NCBI GenBank assembly: GCA_048772705.1
Contig: JBLWGC010000051.1
Location: 1-64,000 of the forward strand
DNA from: Leidyana gryllorum EB-2025a
Lineage: Eukaryota > Apicomplexa
DNA length: 64,000 bases
Reading direction: 5' to 3'
Under the pieces are notes generated by a model. It worked only from the letters and a program-made list of their open reading frames with translations. It had not been told where the DNA came from and searched no databases. The translations under genes and the position numbers were made by a program. Shown here in pieces: positions 22,501-32,964 of the stretch (positions within the stretch are counted from its first letter, which is position 1; the number at the start of each line of letters is the position of its first letter).

Positions 22501-22966
22501 ATGAGTGCTGACTACATTACAGTAAGTTGAGGTGGTGTGAAGCCGAGCAAAGCAGCCAGCGATTCAGGCTCGGGTGCGCGGATTCGCGCGCATGATCGGA
22601 TTTCCCCGTTGGGCGTTTTCCGGGCCATTGTCAGTATCTGAGGACATACACTTGCTGTTGCGGAGTTTACTTATCACCCATATTACTTGCTACGAGCTTG
22701 ACCAATAGAAAATGACTTTCTGTCCCTTTGCGAACTCCAAGTTAGACGGCTACAAGCAGAGCTCAGAAACTGTCGCCAAGCTGAAACGTTCGGTGATGAC
22801 GATTGAATCGAGAATACCCGAGGTTGGGGGTCCTCAGACCGATGCCAATGTTGCTGCTTTGTGTACCCAATGCCTTGCGGAGATAACTTCACGTCGAGGA
22901 CACGTGAAGTACAGTACCCCGCCCCCGTCCGCTGATTGCAGTGATGCTACCACCAGTGATGCCTAG
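22501..22966 (+). CDS. small protein, unknown
   Basis: Exons 22501-22521 (MSADYIT) and 22709-22966 across a 187-nt intron in phase 0, 92 aa. The product is mostly helical (SSETVAKLKRSVMTIESRI), with four Cys, two of them as CTQC, and a polar tail. No domain recognised. The ATG at 22712 inside exon 2 could alternatively start an 84-residue product. The 270 bp before it hold only a 65-codon minus-strand frame that I do not trust. Confidence 0.5.
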
Positions 22967-23022
22967 CCTTCTTTGCGTTGTGTGATGAACGTTGTAATAA
23001 ATAACCCACTATTTATGGTTCA

Positions 23023-26000
23023 ATGTGCCGCTTGACGGTGAGGTCCGATATTGTAACTAAAGAGTAATAAACCCCCAGGCGATTCTCTCGACCAAGCAAC
23101 CCGTTTGCGTGGGTGATGTGGTCACCAAGCCTCGGCTGAGTGAGTGCTGTTCTCAACAAGTTATTCTTCAATTCCCGCCGCTATAGGTATTATATACCAA
23201 TCGTTCAATTGTCATGAGCGTATTCCACGAGATAGACCCCGCTGGGCCTACGAGCAGAGTACGCTCAACGGAGACGGTTTTGGAGTCGGGTGGTATGTAC
23301 CCAAAGAGCAAGCGCACCTTATTCCAAACCCGCAACGGCCGTGTGTATTCACATCCCTCAAGCCCGCTTGGGGTGATAGAAACTTGAAACAGCTCTCTGA
23401 GAATACCATCAGCCCCCTGATATTCGCTCATGTCAGGGCAGCTGGGCCGGGCTCTGGGTGAGCCGCTGAGTCTATGTCATCGCAATAATGAATTCAACAG
23501 GGCCCCCACCGAGACAAACTGCCATCCGTTTCGTTGCGGACGCTTCTTATTCATGCACAATGGCGTCATTGGCAACTGGACGAGTATCCGTCGACTGCTG
23601 TTGGCCCGCCTACAGACCCCTTTGGCGTTCAATTTCGCTATGGAGAATACGCCTATTGACAGCGTTGTGCTCTTTGCCCTCTTCCTCGAGACCCTCGATC
23701 GTGGCCGTAGGTGCTTTCCAGCCTGACGCTCTCAACTCGATTCTCCACAGCCGAGGCGGACTATTCGGCAAACGAGCTGCGAATCCGAATGCAGAGAGTT
23801 CTGGAGTGGGTGAAAGCTGTAAGCCTCCGACGCCCTCACCCTCACCTCACCATCACTCTGTCGCTCACAACAGGTTTTGGACGAACAGAAGATCGAGGAA
23901 GTATCGTACATGAACTGTATGGTCTCTGATGGGGTTGATATGGTCGCGACTCGCTATGCTGTTGGGCCCTACAGTAAACGACACAGACGCGTATCAGCAG
24001 CCCCCGATGCCGCAGTCGAATCGTATGAAGAAGTTGATCGCACACAATCGCTCTCATTGTACTTTGCAACTGGCACGCGATGGATTGAGGAATCTCCTGG
24101 CGATTTTCGGATGACACATATGGACAAAAGGAACGAAGTCTGCATCGTCACCTCCGAACCTCTGACCGAAGTCCGCGAGGAGTGGGTCCCAGTCCCCCAC
24201 AATCACCTCATCATAGTTAGTTCCAAGTGTGACGTTTTACTGCAGCCACTGGGCAGAATCGTCCAGACGGCTTCGTCTCCTCGAGGAGGGAGGAATCCGG
24301 GCAGTTTGGGTATATTGGATCATCTGGTCGCCTTGCCCCTCCGGCCACCTGATGCCACTGCTGCCATATACCGCTCACTCCTGTCGCTAGGGGCTGCGAG
24401 CTCTTATTCCCCTGCTGCTCATTCCCCCTCCTCCTTTCCAGGAGACGGATCAGCCACCGGAGGCGATGGCAGCACACGCCGATCCGTACAGTGGCCTCCC
24501 GTTTACCCGCGGGATCGCTTACACACTCAAAGTCAAGATGCCCCTGACCATTTATTGTGCCGAAGGCTGTACAAGGCTGATGGTATCCCAATACTGTGTG
24601 TTACCACCGTCGCTGTGCACAGTGCCAGTGGGCAGCCACAACGGTTACTTGTCACAGGCGATCAGGTGGGTAACATTCGGGTGTGGTCGTTGGAATCAGG
24701 GGACTGCTTGACAACCATTCACGGCCATAGAGGATCCGTGCTGGCTTTGGCGACATATACAGAGCATATAGACTGCGACAACGACGACTCGGACACGAGT
24801 GAGAGCAACAGCGGAGACAATCATGTCACTGCCTGTCTGCCGTCAAGCGGTTTCCCAACGCACACTTGGCTCTTCTCGGCCTCCGCTGATACGACAGTGG
24901 GCGTCTGGGATTTGGGTAAACTGGTGAACTGCCCTGGAGCTCAAGCACACGAGTATTTGAGTGTTCGCCTATACTTTGAGCCGCTTCAAGGGGATGTCCT
25001 GTCGCTCACAGTGACCCACGGGCCCAATAGGAAGCAGGACTGCATCTTCATGGGGTACCAATCTACAATGATAGGTTACATGAAGCTGTATTCCCTCTTC
25101 ACACGGCTGCGGGCGTGTCGACACTTTGTTCCCAATCGAAGCCCAGACGATCCTCTCTGCTCCCCCGCTTGCCGCTCGGGCCAATGTCCAATAGGAATCC
25201 ATATGACCTTTGATTACATGGGGGCCCCGCAGCTGGTCCTCTCAGCTGCGACAGAAATACTCCCAGATCCCACAGCTGAAGAGTTCTTCACACCCACCAT
25301 CATGAACGATGCTTGCGCTCAGGGGTTAGCAATGTATAACCCATCTATGAGCATCGTGACCCCAGGTGGAACCTGTGAGAGTGTCCCAAGGCCAATTCCG
25401 CCCCGTAATTCTGCCAATCGAGGCACTTCGGAGAGCCTTATGCAGCATTCAGGTTATCGTGGATCCAATCCCCACTCAATGCCAATGTTATACTCTGCTC
25501 CCTGTGGGAGCGACCTGGAAAAAGGCACTTCAGAGTGCGACACACGTGTGTGCCAAGGAGGCGGAGGCAGCACCAACCGTTTCGTCAGTGGGGTTCCAGC
25601 TCGCGAAAACTTGAAAGCTGAGAGTGATGATGTGAGCTCACATACATCTCTAAGAACCCACTGCCCGTGTACTTTGGATTGGTATTTACTGCGCCAAGAT
25701 GGACAGGAGCACCACTGCGGCTTCATCGAGGCCTTAGCCGTCGCCGGACAAGGCGACACAGTAATCAGTGGTGGTGGCGACGGCTTGGTGGTCGTCTGGC
25801 GCCGAGGCCGCCATGTGGCCACCCTTTCTGGCCACACAGGAGGTGTCCTTTGCCTCGCGGCGACTGTCCACAATGGCCACCCATTGGACGGGGTTTCCAA
25901 CGCCCCGTTGTCGTCGGAGGAAGTGCGTCGAGCCACGAGTGAGGGCATTGACCACAACACATTCTATAGCGGAGCCCGTGATAAAAGCATCCGAGTGTGG

Positions 26001-28699
26001 GATCTCCAAAGTCTGAGCTGCAAACAGGTCCTGAGAGCACATACTCAGGATGTGATGGCCCTGACGTTGACACCGCACTTCCTAATCTCTGCTTCGAATG
26101 CATGGGAAGTGTATGTCTGGAGCCGAAGATGGCACGACATATGCTATGTGCTGCACATAGACAAACCTGACCGGGGTCCCTCAGTCGACAATGGACGCTT
26201 GCACAGCACTGTAACACATCTGACAGCAATGACTGACGAGCAGCAAACCATTGTTTCTACGGGTAGCGACGGTATCGTTCGATTCTGGACAATCCCGCAG
26301 ACATCCTCCGGGGACAAAATAGTTCTCCCGTCTGATGTGAAAACAAAGGGAGGTGAAATGGTCACTCCCCCTCCCCCCATGGCTCAAGTAGCGGAGGAGG
26401 GAGAGAGTAGTTGTTGGCTGGGAGCGTTGATGGCGAGTCCCAGAACGGGAGGGTCAACACCTCAGTGTGATATCCTCACAGTTGCCGAGGGATTACTACG
26501 GGCTTTCATCCCCATCCGAAGCATCAGTGTCCAGCCAACGTTTGCCAACGAATGCTGGAGAGCAGCAACAACGCTTTGCCACTGGTTCGACGAAATCGGT
26601 GCAGAAACTCAGCTGTGCCCAGTCGGCTCGGGTTCGGCACCCATCATGCTGGCACGATTGGGCCACGACCCGAAGAAGCCCACAGTGCTTCTGTACAGTC
26701 ATTATGATGTCGTGCCGTCTGGAGAAGGCTCGACAGACGATTGCGAGTTGGATACCGCTTGCTTCCACCGGAAGTCACCGCCTAAGGGCAAGACGCACGA
26801 CTATCACTGGGCGACAGACCCCTGGACCCTCAGTACCGTGAACGGCTATTTCCACGGCAGAGGCGTGACGGACAATAAAGGACCTCTGATAGCTCAGATG
26901 CTCGCAGTCGCAGAACTTGCCAGGGGGCGATATAACAAGGCAGAATATGCTGAGGCCTTCGGTCTAAGCACAACCTCTGGCAGTAAAAAGAAAAAGCGAA
27001 AGGAGTATGGTGAAGATGTGGAACGGATAGCCTCCGTGTCTACCTGCCCGACTACCGCCGCTGCCGGCGGAGGCGCCCAAGAGATGCCTGTGAACGTTGT
27101 ATTCATCAGTGAGGGAGAAGAGGAGAATGGCAGTTTAGGATTCGATGCCTTCTTGGGCGAGAGAGAGGATATACTGCGGGATGCCAAATATGCCATCTTC
27201 ACCAACACGTATTGGCTTGATGATGAAACACCCTGTTTAGTCCACGGGATGCGAGGGGTGATCGATCTACAGGTCACAGTCAGTGGAGGGGATGATCCCT
27301 TGGGACTTCACTCAGGTATCCATGGCGGAGCAGTTGTGGAACCATTAGTGGTAAGTGAACCCAGATTGACCTACTTTCTGTGCGATTCATACCGTTCGCC
27401 GTGTGTGGTGTGTGTCTCCCGTATCTTCCAACGGCCGCCGAACACATTGAAACGATGAATACGGCAATCTATTTTGGCCTTTCAGGATGCATTGGCACTG
27501 GCAGCTGGGTTGGTGGATAATCAAGGCAACGTGCTTGTTCCGGGATTCTATGACGACGTCCTGGGTATGGCCCGCGGGGCCTCCGAGGGGGAACTATCGC
27601 CGACAGATCCACGACGACCTGATCTAACGCGGTGTTTTGATTGTTTCGATCTGGAGAAGTATCGGATTGAGACAGCAAATGCAGGATTACGTAATTTGGA
27701 TGGCAGGGACTTGCTTAGGCGACGGTAAGACGAGTATGCTAATCTATCATTAAGTTGGATTAGATGGGTAGAGCCCTCCCTATCAGTAACGGAAGTGTGG
27801 TCCTCAACGCAAACTTCCAAAGAGAACGTTGGGGGCAACTACCGTATAATACCCTCGCGGGTGGGCTTCAATGTATCAGTCCGCTTTGTGCCGAACCAAG
27901 TGAGAGCTTAGAGAGAAGTTGACTGTTAAAATTCATCGTTGTGCAGCGAGCGGACAAATTGGTGAAGCGACTCAATGCTTTACTTGAATTCGAGTTTGCC
28001 AAACGAAGAAGTCCGAATCGGTTAGAGATTAAGTTGTTGAAGTGTCACGAATGGTGGCAAGGAGACACCACGAGTGCTCTATTCCAGTAAGGTTGTCTGC
28101 TAACTGCTCTTGGGACACTGGTGATAGTGCGGCTTCTCGGGCAATGACTCGAGTGTGGGGTGCTGCTCCGATGTGTACGCGTGAAGGCGGAACAATTCCT
28201 GTCATTCAACGGGTACAGGAGAAGCTGGGTGTGTCAACGATTCAGATACCAATTGGTCAAGCATCTGATAACGCACATCTTCCCAATGAGAGGTTGCGGG
28301 TGACAAATCTCATCAATGTAAGTTCCCAATTGTCTGTCTATACATCTGTGGAGGGGGTGGTACGGGCGGATCGATGTCTTTTGTGCCACACGCTCGTACT
28401 CCGGCCACTATTTGGCTGCTGTTTGAGAGCGCTGCCGCTGGTCTGTTGATTGGTGATGCTGCTCGTACTAACGGCTCCCGGTGTATGGACTGCACTGGAT
28501 GACTCTTCGAATTGTGTTTTGGACTTGGCCCATGACTTGTGGTGACGACGATGTTTGTGGCTCTGTGTACAAGCTGAAGTTGACACTTGCTGTGATTGTA
28601 CAGGGTATCGAAGTTCTGAAGATGACTCTATGGGGTTTGGGCCACTGGAATGAATGGGACTGGGGAGCGTCCCCAACCCTACCCTTCCCAGGAGCATAG
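23023..28699 (+). CDS. fused Dug3-type glutamine amidotransferase / Dug2-type WD40-M20 peptidase (glutathione degradation)
   Basis: Eleven exons: 23023-23037, 23079-23139, 23187-23457, 23501-23706, 23751-23818, 23874-27350, 27486-27724, 27764-27899, 27947-28086, 28128-28317, 28604-28699, 1632 aa, every junction in phase. The N-terminus MCRL puts Cys2 as the class-II GATase nucleophile; NGDGFGVGWY, LIFAHVRA, ETNCHPF, MHNGVIGNW and SEPLTEVREEW follow Dug3. From ~450 come WD40-like repeats (GNIRVWSLESG, TVGVWDLG, DKSIRVWDLQS, GIVRFWTI). Then an M20 metallopeptidase shows its metal ligands: SHYDVV (His ~1150), GVTDNKGPL (Asp ~1207), GEEENGS and ASDNAHLPNE. In yeast, Dug2 and Dug3 are separate subunits of one complex that cleaves the gamma-glutamyl bond of glutathione. 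Here one exon (23874-27350) carries the end of the GATase, all WD repeats and most of M20. Confidence 0.88.
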
Positions 28700-28982
28700 T
28701 CGGTACAAACTCGGCTGCATGAGGATTCAAGTGGCTGCTGAATGGCGAGTGACACTCGTCTGTGGTTGTGTGATTGCGACCAAACTCGGTCTGATATCGT
28801 GCGAACTGCTCTTGACAGTACGCGTCCAGATCAAACGTATCCTCAGGGGATGTAGTGCAAGTCATCATTCCATCATCTGACTGCGTCATTCGATACGATT
28901 CATCGTGCTCCAACCGGTCAGTCGTCAAGTCTACGAAGGTATTCTTCGTCGGCAGTGCTTCAGACGGTGCGAAATCCAGCAT
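28338..28982 (-). CDS. Ser/Thr-rich open frame overlapping the Dug fusion, unknown
   Basis: A 214-codon frame from ATG 28982, starting 10 nt after the Atg6 stop on the same strand. The composition is protein-like: an acidic N-terminal half (SPEDTFDLDAYCQEQFARYQ), then a Ser/Thr/His-rich tail. It lies antisense to the last intron and last exon of the Dug fusion gene (28604-28699), whose last exon fits the M20 family well. So either the two genes overlap tail-to-tail or this frame is fortuitous. No domain recognised. Confidence 0.35.
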   Translation of the reverse strand: MLDFAPSEALPTKNTFVDLTTDRLEHDESYRMTQSDDGMMTCTTSPEDTFDLDAYCQEQFARYQTEFGRNHTTTDECHSPFSSHLNPHAAEFVPTMLLGRVGLGTLPSPIHSSGPNPIESSSELRYPVQSQQVSTSACTQSHKHRRHHKSWAKSKTQFEESSSAVHTPGAVSTSSITNQQTSGSALKQQPNSGRSTSVWHKRHRSARTTPSTDV

Positions 28983-28992
28983 CCTCTCTTGT

Positions 28993-30261
28993 TTATCTGC
29001 CCTGATTCGCAAACACGCCGATCAACCACTTAAGATTTATCAGAAATTGCTTCAGCGCACTTGTCCACCTGCAGAGTCCTCTGTTGACCAACGGACCGGT
29101 GTAACTCACTCCACCTCCTCGCCAGTCTTGTATTTCAAGCTGTAACCACCAACCTTTTGACCTTGCACCCTGACCAACAATGTGTGTTCCACCCCCAACC
29201 TCACTGTATGACAGGTTCCAAGTTGGGACTACTCTTCCGTAACACTCCTACAATGTCCTGACGGAAAAACTCAAGATAAACACTTCGGCACCTACCTCAA
29301 AGATGCTCAGCAGTCCACAGAGACCCTCGTTGAAACGGGGCAAATGAAAGTACCACTGTAGGTTACTTTCCGTCAGATATAGCGGCCATTGCTGATTGGG
29401 GTCGTTCCACTTCGCCAAGTAGCTCAAGGACCCCTTCACGTAAATCCTCCCAGCACTCGGTCGGAAACCTTCCCCACCCAAAGCCACAGGGACTTCTTCT
29501 GAGGAAGTGTCCACTCTTTCTTGTTCAACCAACACCTCGTCAACCCGCCGGCACATGGTATTCAACAGGGCCGCAACCTCTCCCAGTGCAGCGTTGATCT
29601 CACTAGTTGGAACCTATGGCGGCATATACTGATGAATAAACAGGAGACAGTACCTGTAGATTGGGCAGTCGTCCCAATCGCAAGCCGTTGATGGTTCCGA
29701 GATCGCCATCTTGCCTGAACTGCTGGCTCATCTGTGAACATTAGCGTTACCATATGTAGAAGCACTCATTCAACAAATGCATCCGGGCGATGCGATTTGC
29801 TTCATTGTTCGCATCCTTAACCCAACGCTGATAGCAGTCTGTACGGCCGAACTACCCACGGCCGCTCTCACATTCAAGGCTTCAATATCGTCGGTTCGCC
29901 GTTTTGCAGCCTCCCAAGCTTGATGTTGCTCAACAACATGGCTGGTAGCACACACGTGTGCAGATGTGGAGGTTACGACATCACAATCACACGCTTACTT
30001 TATGGTGTCAACCCACAGACGGACACCGCGATTCTGAGCTTCAGTTAACTCAGTCATGGCGTTCTGCACGGTGTCGTCGGAGATTTGACGGGTTTGTGCC
30101 AGCAAACGCATTTCTTGTTGCTGGGAGCATGAATCACACAAAGGGTCATCTTCTGGAAAAGTGGGTTGATTGATGAGAATGGCGTGGCAATCACGGCAGC
30201 GCAGATCGAATTCTCTTTTGAAGATGCTCATCTCATGATCTGTACTTGGCTTATCTGTCAT
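28993..30261 (-). CDS. ATG6: Beclin-1 / Atg6 (Vps30)
   Basis: Eight exons: 30261-29999, 29941-29872, 29827-29751, 29714-29654, 29613-29296, 29257-29205, 29169-29110, 29068-28993, with introns of only 57, 44, 36, 40, 38, 35 and 41 nt, giving 325 aa. The N-terminus has the paired-Cys motif (LRCRDCH, LCDSC). A coiled coil follows (HQAWEAAKRRTDDIEALN, DANNEANRIARMHLLNE). The evolutionarily conserved domain is clear: FYIWQDGDLGTINGLRLGRL matches the [20 protein letters not shown] region, then EINAALGE, GGYSLKYKTGEE, and the last exon's WTSALKQFLINLKW matches WTKALKFMLTNLKW. Known role: regulatory subunit of the class III PI3-kinase Vps34 complex in autophagy and endosomal sorting. It is shorter than human Beclin (450 aa). 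Confidence 0.9.
29951..29960. promoter_or_regulatory. CACACGTGTG palindrome in intron
   Basis: Perfect palindrome in the first intron of ATG6 (29942-29998), 9 nt upstream of its 3' junction. Confidence 0.5.
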
Positions 30262-30332
30262 AGCATGATCAATTCACACACACAAAGGGCAGCTAGTGGC
30301 CATATTTGAGCTAAAATTATTGGTTGTTGAAT
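30262..30332. promoter_or_regulatory. divergent promoter spacer (Atg6 / cyclophilin)
   Basis: 71 bp between head-to-head starts, with a short CA repeat. No defined motif. Confidence 0.35.
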
Positions 30333-30999
30333 ATGCGTCTGACTCCAGTAAGTTTCCCGTCGATCGGTCTTTAGTAATCGGTTGCAGCTTGCCCTAGGTC
30401 TTGTAGCGGTTGGAGCCGCTTCTGCTGCGTTGCCGAAATGTCAGCAAGGGCAGGTCGGAAATGTTATCCAGATGAAGCTGGAACGTAGAAAAGATGGGGA
30501 GACTACTCCCCTGGGTAACTTGCACTTGGGTTTATTCAACGAGGCTCTGCCCAAGACCAGTGAGAATCTGGAGTGGGCATGCAAGAATCACTTCAAGGGT
30601 TCTCCATTCCATCGTGTAATTCCTAACTTCATGGCTCAAGGAGGAGATTTCACTCAAAGGAATGGAACTGGTGGCAAATCCATGTATGGCCCCAAGTTCA
30701 AAGACGAAGCATTCCTATACGGTCATGGCGCGTACTGTTTGTCCATGGCCAACAGCGGTCCCAACACTAATGGCAGTCAGTTCTTCGTGACCTTCACTCA
30801 AACGCCATGGTTGGACGGCAAGCACGTTGTCTTCGGGTGTGCCACTGAGGGACGGGACACTTTGGCTGCTCTGGAGGCCTACGGATCCCAGAGTGGAAAG
30901 ACCAATGGGGAGATTATCATTTCTTCTTGTCGTGTGGTTGGCGCCGACGAGGCCACCAAATGTCTTTCTGCGGAGACCCCTTCCCATGGGGACCTCTAG
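30333..30999 (+). CDS. secretory-pathway cyclophilin (peptidyl-prolyl isomerase)
   Basis: Exons 30333-30347 (five codons) and 30388-30999 (40-nt intron), 208 aa. Joining the mini-exon creates a signal peptide, MRLTPLALGLVAVGAASA, that neither exon has alone. The cyclophilin core is complete: SPFHRVIPNFMAQGGDF with catalytic Arg, GTGGKSMYG, SMANSGPNTNGSQFFV, TPWLDGKHVVFG. The C-terminus ends HGDL, loosely like an ER-retention HDEL, but this is not established. Role: cis-trans isomerisation of prolyl bonds, probably in the ER lumen or secreted. Trp in TPWLDG is the cyclosporin-contact residue in other cyclophilins. Confidence 0.92.
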
Positions 31000-31022
31000 A
31001 TTCTTTTTAGTGCCCGAATGTG

Positions 31023-32730
31023 ATGCCTCCCCGAACTCGAAAACGGAAGCTGCTTCCTAACACCACCAGCACCTCGGAGGGTCCGACTTCCGCCTGTCTA
31101 GACACACGCCCGGCGGCCAAAGTACGTCGAGGTGCTGGCAGCTCGCGGCTACACCAGCAGCAAGCCAAACTATTGACCTTTGTGCAGCGGGAGGCCACGA
31201 GCGAGTCATTGAGTTCTATCAGCAGTAACACCACTGGGAACGCCAGTTGCATTCTATGTAAAGACAAGAAGTACTTCCCCTTCACACCTCGGTCCTACCC
31301 CCTATTTGAAGATGTATTGAGTCAATATCAAGCTCAGGAAACCCGTATGCAGACCACCGGAGCTATCCGGGGTCTCTGGATGAGACAATGGTATCGCTGC
31401 CCCTTCTGCGCACCATCCGCAACACCTCCCGCTCCTGCCGCCGACAGCGTTCCAGAAGACGGAAATGTCGAGGTGAAGGAAGAAGACGCTTCACAGGGGC
31501 CGAGTTCTGTGCCGACATTGCCGGATGACGCACCACTCGACATGCCCGCCGAGGAGTTTGCGGACGTCAGATTTGACACCCACGGAACGTCACAATGGCT
31601 CTCAGCAAAGCTCATCCACAAAGGCTATCCGCCGGACATCTGCTTTGCCATCGCCAAAGACCCAAAATTAGACTTTGTGTCGGCTGAGCGTAAGGTCGAG
31701 GATGTTGTACTGGGGAGGCTGGAACAGGCGCAACTGGTAAGTAGCTTTGCTGTTGCAGCTGACTTGGTGAGCGTTTGGCAGACTTTGGCCCAGAACGAGA
31801 GCAAAGAAAAGTCTGCTGATGAGGCCAGATTACGTTACGACTCCGATATGGCTGAGGTGCAGGGAGGCGACCCCACAGGTGAGTAGTGAGTCATCCTTAT
31901 TGCACTATTATCACCCCCACACAGCTCTGAACAATTTCGATCGAGAGGCTGCGCGACAGCTACTCTCTTTACGGACAATATGGCTCTTATTTAACACCCC
32001 GAGCCACGTCCTCGCAGGGGCCGAGATGGACGTGCGAAGTCGCTTGAACATCATAATGGACGCCCGCGGAGAGATCCTCAGCTGGTTAAAGTTACGCAGA
32101 GATGGCATTCGATGGTACAAAGAGGCCTCACAGCACTACTTTGACCTCCGTTCCCAATTCATCAAAACAATGATCAGAGCTGCCATCACACCCGATGAAG
32201 ACAACGCCATTTGGATGGTTTCTCGCTTTGCCTTCGTCCGCTCTCTCCTGCAATACGAGCAAGATCTGGTTGTCAACCACTTCTTCGCTTTCAGACCCCA
32301 AGCCCTCCTAGAATTGCCCCCTATCTTACGATTCGCCCAGTCTATCGGCTTCCCGGCGAACGTCGATCTTGAGTTCATTGCCTGCTACCTCGTTGAGGGA
32401 CCCTTAGGGGCTGCTTCTTGTGCCCATGATGAGCTCGTGCAGTCCATCAAACAGGCAGAGAGCTTCCTAGGTATCACCTACTACAGCGAAACCGATGATG
32501 ATATGCTTCCTCTCGCCAACTCCGAAGATCTTAGCGATCTCCATCATCAACAGGATGATGACGACGACGACTGTGAAACTCTCACACATCCTAGCGTACT
32601 TACTACTGCCAACGACATCGACTCCGCTGCTGTCCTCAGAGCTTGTCAGACGCAAAGACGCTCAAGTTTTGAGGATGATATGAAAAGAAATATCCCAGTA
32701 ATTACTCTCGATGATGATGATGATGAATGA
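31023..32730 (+). CDS. zinc-binding protein with C-terminal SUMO-interaction-like motif
   Basis: Exons 31023-31878 and 31925-32730 (46-nt intron), 553 aa. The N-terminus is basic (PRTRKRKLL). CILC and, 50 residues later, YRCPFC form a C-x2-C / C-x2-C zinc ribbon-like pair with FPFTPRSYPLFEDVL between them. After an acidic linker, a helical segment resembles a UBA-type fold only weakly (AKLIHKGYPPDICFAIA). The second exon is a helical domain (LNIIMDARGEILSWLKLRRD, MVSRFAFVRSLLQYEQDL). The protein ends in IPVITLDDDDDE, a textbook SUMO-interaction motif shape (four hydrophobics followed by acids). Family not recognised; a nuclear ubiquitin/SUMO-linked factor is a hypothesis. It starts 23 nt after the cyclophilin stop. 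Confidence 0.65.
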
Positions 32731-32754
32731 ACTTGATTGACTACTCAGCCCAAA

Positions 32755-32778
32755 CATACATACATACATACATACATA
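32755..32778 (+). repeat. (CATA)n microsatellite
   Basis: About six CATA units in the 3' flank of the zinc/SIM gene. Confidence 0.9.
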
Positions 32779-32964
32779 AGCAACCCTCTTGCCCCAACCT
32801 GATACTTCTTTCACTAATACTTTACATTCATATTTGGAAGTAAAGGGTATAAGTCCTCCTCATTTCGGTTATCCAATTCAGCTTAACTCAATTGTTGGCA
32901 TGGACATCCAATGAGCACTATTCTCGTCACATAAAGCGGCACACGCCATGTATCATTAGATCAT

